Assembly (NCBI GenBank): GCA_004299665.1
Contig: SCQZ01000417.1
Coordinates: forward strand, 1 to 17,719
Direction of reading: 5' to 3'
Length of the DNA stretch: 17,719 nt
Source of the DNA: Jatrophihabitans sp.
GTDB taxonomy: Bacteria; Actinomycetota; Actinomycetes; Mycobacteriales; Jatrophihabitantaceae
Below are positions 14,632-17,719 of this stretch, in pieces (the first letter of the stretch is position 1; every line of letters starts with the position of its first letter). Made by a program: the position numbers and the translations under genes. The notes under the pieces are model-generated. The model was not told where the DNA came from. It made no database searches and saw nothing but the letters and a program-made list of their open reading frames with translations.

Positions 14632-15978
14632 ATGACATCCCAGGACCGGGCGCGGCCCGAACCGCCGGCGCCGATCGTGGCCGTCGTGGGCCGCCCGAAC
14701 GTCGGCAAGTCGACGCTGGTCAACCGCATGCTCGGGCGCCGCGAGGCGGTCGTGCAGGACGTGCCCGGCGTCACCCGCGACCGTGTCGCGTACGACGCCC
14801 AGTGGTCCGGGCGGGCCTTCACCCTGGTCGACACCGGTGGCTGGGAACCGGACGCCCGCGGGCTGCAGGCGCTGGTCTCGGCCCAGGCCGAGCGGGCCGT
14901 CGCCACGGCGGACGTGATCGTGTTCGTCGTCGACGGGCGCACCGGCGCGACCGAGACCGACCTGACGGTGGCACGCACGCTGCGCCGCTCCGGGCGCCCG
15001 GTGGTGCTGGCCGTCACGAAGGTGGACGACGAGCGCGCCGATGCCGACGCCAGCGAGCTGTGGTCGCTCGGGCTCGGCGAGCCGCACGCCGTGAGCGGCC
15101 TGCACGGCCGGGGCAGCGGTGACCTGCTCGACGCGGTCCTGGCCGCGCTGCCGGCGGCGCCGTCCGCCGGGGAGCCGGACGAGGAGGGGCCGCGGCGGGT
15201 GGCCCTGGTCGGGCGCCCCAACGTCGGCAAGTCGAGCCTGCTCAACCGCCTCGCCGGGGACGAGCGCGCGGTCGTCGACGCCGTCGCGGGCACGACGGTC
15301 GACCCCGTGGACAGCCTCGTCGAGCTCGACGGGCAGGTGTGGCGCTTCGTGGACACCGCGGGGCTGCGCCGACGCGTCAACACCGCGAGCGGGATGGAGT
15401 ACTACGCGAGCCTGCGGACCGCCGCCGCCATCGAGGCGGCGGAGGTGGCCGTGGTGCTGCTCGACGCCGCCGAATCGATCACCGAGCAGGACCAGCGGGT
15501 GATCGGCGAGGTCGTCGAGTCCGGTCGCGCCCTGGTGCTGGCCTTCAACAAGTGGGACCTGATCGACGAGGACCGCCGCGATCGGCTGGAGCGGGAGATC
15601 GCGCGGGACCTGGCCCGCGTGGCGTGGGCCCCACGCATCAACCTGTCCGCCCGCACCGGCCGCGCCGTGGAGAAGCTGGCCACGCCGCTGCGCACCAGCC
15701 TGCGGTCCTGGGACCGGAGGGTCCCCACCGGCCGGTTGAACACCTGGCTGGCGGAGGTGGTGGCCGCCACGCCGCCGCCACCGCGCGGCGGCAAGGCGCC
15801 GCGCGTGCTCTTCGCGACGCAGGCGGACATCCGGCCGCCGCGGTTCGTGCTGTTCACCACGGGCTTTCTCGAGGCGGGTTACCGGCGCTTCCTGGAGCGA
15901 CGGCTGCGGGAGGACTTCGAGTTCGCCGGCACGCCGATCGAGATCTCCGTGCGGGTCCGCGAGAAGCGCCGGCGCTGA
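14632..15978 (+). CDS. der: Ribosome biogenesis GTPase Der (EngA)
   Basis: This 448-aa tandem GTPase is needed for 50S subunit maturation. The first G domain has GRPNVGKST at residues 20-28, the G3 motif DTGGW and a G4 that reads TKVD at 129-132 instead of the usual NKxD. The second has GRPNVGKSS at 194-202, AGTTVDPVDS (G2 region), DTAG (G3) and canonical NKWD at 306-309. A KH-like C-terminal domain (about 355-448) contains GRLNTWLAEVV and RPPRFVLFTTG, and ends in the basic REKRRR. Start ATG 14632 lies 5 nt after the cmk stop, without a strong Shine-Dalgarno, so it is coupled to cmk. A 7-bp hairpin spans its stop codon. Confidence 0.95.
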   Translation: MTSQDRARPEPPAPIVAVVGRPNVGKSTLVNRMLGRREAVVQDVPGVTRDRVAYDAQWSGRAFTLVDTGGWEPDARGLQALVSAQAERAVATADVIVFVVDGRTGATETDLTVARTLRRSGRPVVLAVTKVDDERADADASELWSLGLGEPHAVSGLHGRGSGDLLDAVLAALPAAPSAGEPDEEGPRRVALVGRPNVGKSSLLNRLAGDERAVVDAVAGTTVDPVDSLVELDGQVWRFVDTAGLRRRVNTASGMEYYASLRTAAAIEAAEVAVVLLDAAESITEQDQRVIGEVVESGRALVLAFNKWDLIDEDRRDRLEREIARDLARVAWAPRINLSARTGRAVEKLATPLRTSLRSWDRRVPTGRLNTWLAEVVAATPPPPRGGKAPRVLFATQADIRPPRFVLFTTGFLEAGYRRFLERRLREDFEFAGTPIEISVRVREKRRR

Positions 15979-15985
15979 CCGGCGC
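15966..15985. terminator. Hairpin spanning the der stop codon
   Basis: GCGCCGG (15966-15972) and CCGGCGC (15979-15985) form a perfect 7-bp GC stem. The 6-nt loop CGCTGA contains the der TGA. No T-tract follows. It lies just before the tRNA-Pro promoter, which makes an actinobacterial-type intrinsic terminator plausible, though translating ribosomes would cover it until release. Confidence 0.45.
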
Positions 15986-16001
15986 ACGCCGGCCGATCGG
16001 T

Positions 16002-16007
16002 TAGGCT
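16002..16007 (+). promoter_or_regulatory. -10 element TAGGCT of tRNA-Pro
   Basis: TAGGCT lies 9 nt before the mature tRNA 5' end. A start 7 nt downstream (A at 16014) would leave a leader of about 3 nt. It is the same hexamer as the one before aroH. No -35 is obvious. Confidence 0.5.
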
Positions 16008-16016
16008 GGCCCGACA

Positions 16017-16090
<74 letters not shown>

Positions 16091-16135
16091 CAGATGGCAT
16101 CGGTGACATCGCAGCGTGACACGGCGGGAGGACCG

Positions 16136-16729
16136 GTGAGCCAGCCCGCCACGAGCGCGGACCGCGTGCTGACGGTCCCGAACCTGCTCAGCGTGCTGCG
16201 GCTGCTCGGGGTGCCCCTGTTCCTGTGGCTGCTGCTCGGCCCGCACGCCGACGGCTGGGCCCTGCTGGTGCTCGCGCTGTCCGGGATCACCGACTGGGCC
16301 GACGGTGTCCTGGCGCGCAAGCTGGACCAGCTCAGCCGCCTCGGAGCCCTGCTGGACCCGCTGGCGGACCGGCTGTACATCCTGGCCACCCTGGTGGGGC
16401 TGGTGCTGCGGCAGGTGATCCCGTGGGAGCTCGCGGTGGTCCTCGTCGGGCGCGACGTGGTGCTGGCCGGGGCGCTGGCGGTGCTGCGGCGGGCGGGATG
16501 GGGCCCCCCGGATGTCCACTACCTGGGCAAGGCGGCCACGTTCTGCCTGCTGTACGCCTTCCCGTTGCTGCTGCTCGGCGTGCACGGTGGCACGCTCGGG
16601 GCGGTGGCGAAACCTATCGCGTGGGCCTTCACGATCTGGGGGACGGCGCTGTACCTGTGGGCAGGCGCCGTGTACCTGCTGCAGGTCGTTTCCCTGATGC
16701 GCAGCCCCCCGCCACGGGCGGCGTCGTGA
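16136..16729 (+). CDS. CDP-alcohol phosphatidyltransferase (PgsA-like)
   Basis: This 197-aa integral membrane enzyme should transfer a phosphatidyl group from CDP-diacylglycerol to an alcohol. The class motif D-x2-DG-x2-AR-x8-G-x3-D-x3-D is complete: D53, D56-G57, A60-R61, G70, D74 and D78, within ITDWADGVLARKL and LLDPLADR. About six hydrophobic segments follow (for example LTVPNLLSVLRLLGVPLFLW, LYILATLVGLVL, ATFCLLYAFPLLLLGV). The exact product (phosphatidylglycerol-phosphate, cardiolipin or an inositol lipid) cannot be read from sequence. GTG 16136 is chosen because GGGAGG (16126-16131) lies just upstream; an in-frame ATG at 16094, only 3 nt after the tRNA, has no such site. It overlaps the DUF881 gene by GTGA. 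Confidence 0.88.
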   Translation: MSQPATSADRVLTVPNLLSVLRLLGVPLFLWLLLGPHADGWALLVLALSGITDWADGVLARKLDQLSRLGALLDPLADRLYILATLVGLVLRQVIPWELAVVLVGRDVVLAGALAVLRRAGWGPPDVHYLGKAATFCLLYAFPLLLLGVHGGTLGAVAKPIAWAFTIWGTALYLWAGAVYLLQVVSLMRSPPPRAAS

Positions 16730-17580
16730 CGAGGGTGACGACGCAGCGGCTCGTGGAGTTGGTCCTCAACCCCCGCGAGCCCGGGTACGAGCAGGCGGCC
16801 CGCGACCGCGGGCCGAACCCGCCGCGCCGCTGGTACGACCGCCCGGCGGTCGTCCTCGGGTGCTTCGTCGCCGGGTTCGTGATCGTCGTCGGCTACGTGC
16901 ACACCAACCGGGGCGCCCCGCAGGCCGCGAAGGTCCACGACAGTCTGGTCACCCGGGTGCGCTCCGCGCAGCAGGCCGACGACAGCCTGCAACGCCGGGT
17001 CGAGCAGCTCAACGCCGAGCTCGCGACGCTGCGGGCCGCCGCGCTGCCGTCCTCGGGTGCGCTGGCCCGCCGGCTGCAGGACGCCGAGATCCTCACCGGC
17101 CAGGTTGCGGTGCGGGGTCCGGGCGTCGAGGTGACGCTGCGCGAGCCACCGGCCCCCTCACCGACGGCGGTGCCCGGGCGCGCCGGAACGGTACCGCTCG
17201 CGGCCACCCATATCCTGACCGACCGTGACCTGCGTTCTGTCGTCAACGAACTGTGGGCCGACGGCGCGGAGGCGATCGCGGTGAACGGCATCCGCCTGAC
17301 CCCGACCTCGGCGATCCGCTTCGCCGGGCAGGCGGTGCTGGTCGACCTGCAGCCGGTCACCTCGCCCTACGTGATCGAGGCGATCGGCAACCCGAACGCC
17401 TTGATCACCGCCTTCGCCGCGAGCGAGACGGCCAGCCGGTACAACACGCTCAAGAGCGCGGACGGTATCGGGTTCTCCTTCGCCGAGAAGGGTGCACTGG
17501 ACCTGCCGGGCAACGCCGCCGTCGGCGCCCTGCACTACGCCACCGGCCCGTCGACCGCACCCGGCGGGGGCGGCCGGTGA
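16726..17580 (+). CDS. DUF881 family membrane-anchored protein
   Basis: This 284-aa protein has a short basic cytoplasmic N-terminus, one transmembrane helix (about residues 41-58, AVVLGCFVAGFVIVVGYV) and a coiled coil (about 82-110, DDSLQRRVEQLNAELATL). An extracytoplasmic DUF881 domain follows. Family features include GPGVEVTLREP, LTDRDLRSVVNELWADGAEA, IAVNGIRLTPTSAIRFAG and PYVIEAIGNPNAL. The biochemical function is unknown; DUF881 proteins occur in pairs flanking sbp near division and envelope genes in Gram-positive bacteria (YlxW/YlxX type). The GTG at 16726 overlaps the preceding stop; GTG 16735 is an alternative start. The 3' end overlaps sbp by GTGA, so the three genes form one coupled unit. 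Confidence 0.9.
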   Translation: MTRVTTQRLVELVLNPREPGYEQAARDRGPNPPRRWYDRPAVVLGCFVAGFVIVVGYVHTNRGAPQAAKVHDSLVTRVRSAQQADDSLQRRVEQLNAELATLRAAALPSSGALARRLQDAEILTGQVAVRGPGVEVTLREPPAPSPTAVPGRAGTVPLAATHILTDRDLRSVVNELWADGAEAIAVNGIRLTPTSAIRFAGQAVLVDLQPVTSPYVIEAIGNPNALITAFAASETASRYNTLKSADGIGFSFAEKGALDLPGNAAVGALHYATGPSTAPGGGGR

Positions 17581-17719
17581 TCGCCGCGCTGGCGCTCGTG
17601 GCGGGCGTCGTGGTCGGGCTCGTGCTGCGGCCCACCGTGCCGTTGTGGCTCGAGCCCTACCTGCCGATCGCCGTGGTCGCCGCGCTCGACGCGGTGTTCG
17701 GCGGGGTCCGGGCCCGGCT
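17577..17719 (+). CDS. sbp: Small basic protein Sbp (DUF1290), partial
   Basis: About 47 codons are present before the window ends; the family is usually about 110 aa. The start is a GTG overlapping the DUF881 stop. The visible N-terminus is a membrane helix rich in Val/Leu/Ala (IAALALVAGVVVGLVL) followed by RPTVPLWLEPYLPIAVVAAL and DAVFGGVRA, which is the conserved Sbp signature. Sbp is a small multi-pass membrane protein of unknown activity encoded beside DUF881 genes and often near division genes. The 3' part is missing only because of the window edge. Confidence 0.88.
   Translation, partial: MIAALALVAGVVVGLVLRPTVPLWLEPYLPIAVVAALDAVFGGVRAR

Noticed and set aside
11507..14638. Very long open frame on the minus strand across scpA, scpB, rluB, aroH and cmk
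   Set aside because: It is antisense to five clearly recognised genes, has Arg/Pro/Ala/His-rich composition typical of a high-GC shadow, and shows no motif. Similar long minus-strand frames over recN, pyrG, xerD and der were rejected for the same reason.
6996..16000. GGCCGATCGG repeated at 6996-7005 and 15991-16000, both upstream of -10 hexamers
   Set aside because: The distances to the -10 differ (14 nt and 1 nt), and a 10-nt GC-rich palindrome can easily recur by chance; not evidence of a shared operator.
16094..16135. ATG at 16094 as the start of the CDP-alcohol transferase
   Set aside because: It is 3 nt after the tRNA with no Shine-Dalgarno, whereas GTG 16136 has GGGAGG just upstream.

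Overview
This window is a very GC-rich, densely coding stretch of an actinomycete (Actinomycetota) chromosome. The evidence is the gene order: SCP2-domain gene, small conserved protein, tlyA, nadK, recN, steA, steB, pyrG, Nudix hydrolase, xerD, parA, scpA, scpB, rluB, aroH-type chorismate mutase, cmk, der, tRNA-Pro, CDP-alcohol phosphatidyltransferase, DUF881, sbp. It closely follows the Mycobacterium tuberculosis Rv1692-Rv1713 order as I recall it. Frequent GTG starts, mostly TGA stops and 4-nt ATGA/GTGA overlaps fit the same group. I cannot name the genus; there is no sign of recent transfer.

Layout. Bases 1-161 are the tail of an upstream gene, probably an HAD-family phosphatase. It converges on the only minus-strand gene, a 115-aa SCP2-like protein, with a hairpin between them. 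From 703 a tight plus-strand run follows: an 81-aa conserved protein and tlyA (rRNA 2'-O-methyltransferase), nadK, recN (DNA repair), and steA and steB (septation). A 96-aa unrecognised protein follows, then pyrG (CTP synthesis), a Nudix hydrolase and xerD. Next come parA, scpA, scpB and rluB (segregation, condensin, rRNA pseudouridylation), then aroH, cmk and der. After a tRNA-Pro(GGG) come a CDP-alcohol phosphatidyltransferase, a DUF881 membrane protein and the start of sbp, which runs off the window.

How the genes work together. This is a housekeeping neighbourhood for ribosome maturation (tlyA, rluB, der), nucleotide and cofactor supply (nadK, pyrG, cmk), chromosome maintenance (recN, xerD, parA, scpAB) and cell-envelope or septum functions (steAB, CDP-alcohol transferase, DUF881/sbp). 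The most informative sequence-level observation is promoter architecture. Near-identical TAG(C/G)(C/G)T hexamers, matching the actinobacterial -10 pattern TAnnnT, lie 6-8 nt before five start codons and just before the tRNA. This predicts leaderless mRNAs. In two of these promoters the TAG of the -10 is the stop codon of the preceding gene, and in a third the TGA stop shares the last T of the hexamer. These sites divide an apparently continuous run into several transcription units.

I saw no mobile element, CRISPR array, defence system or biosynthetic cluster. No stretch longer than about 130 nt lacks a gene. I do not think the window holds an exotic new system; the findings concern promoter/stop-codon overlaps, a palindrome-packed gap, small uncharacterised proteins and gene-order differences.
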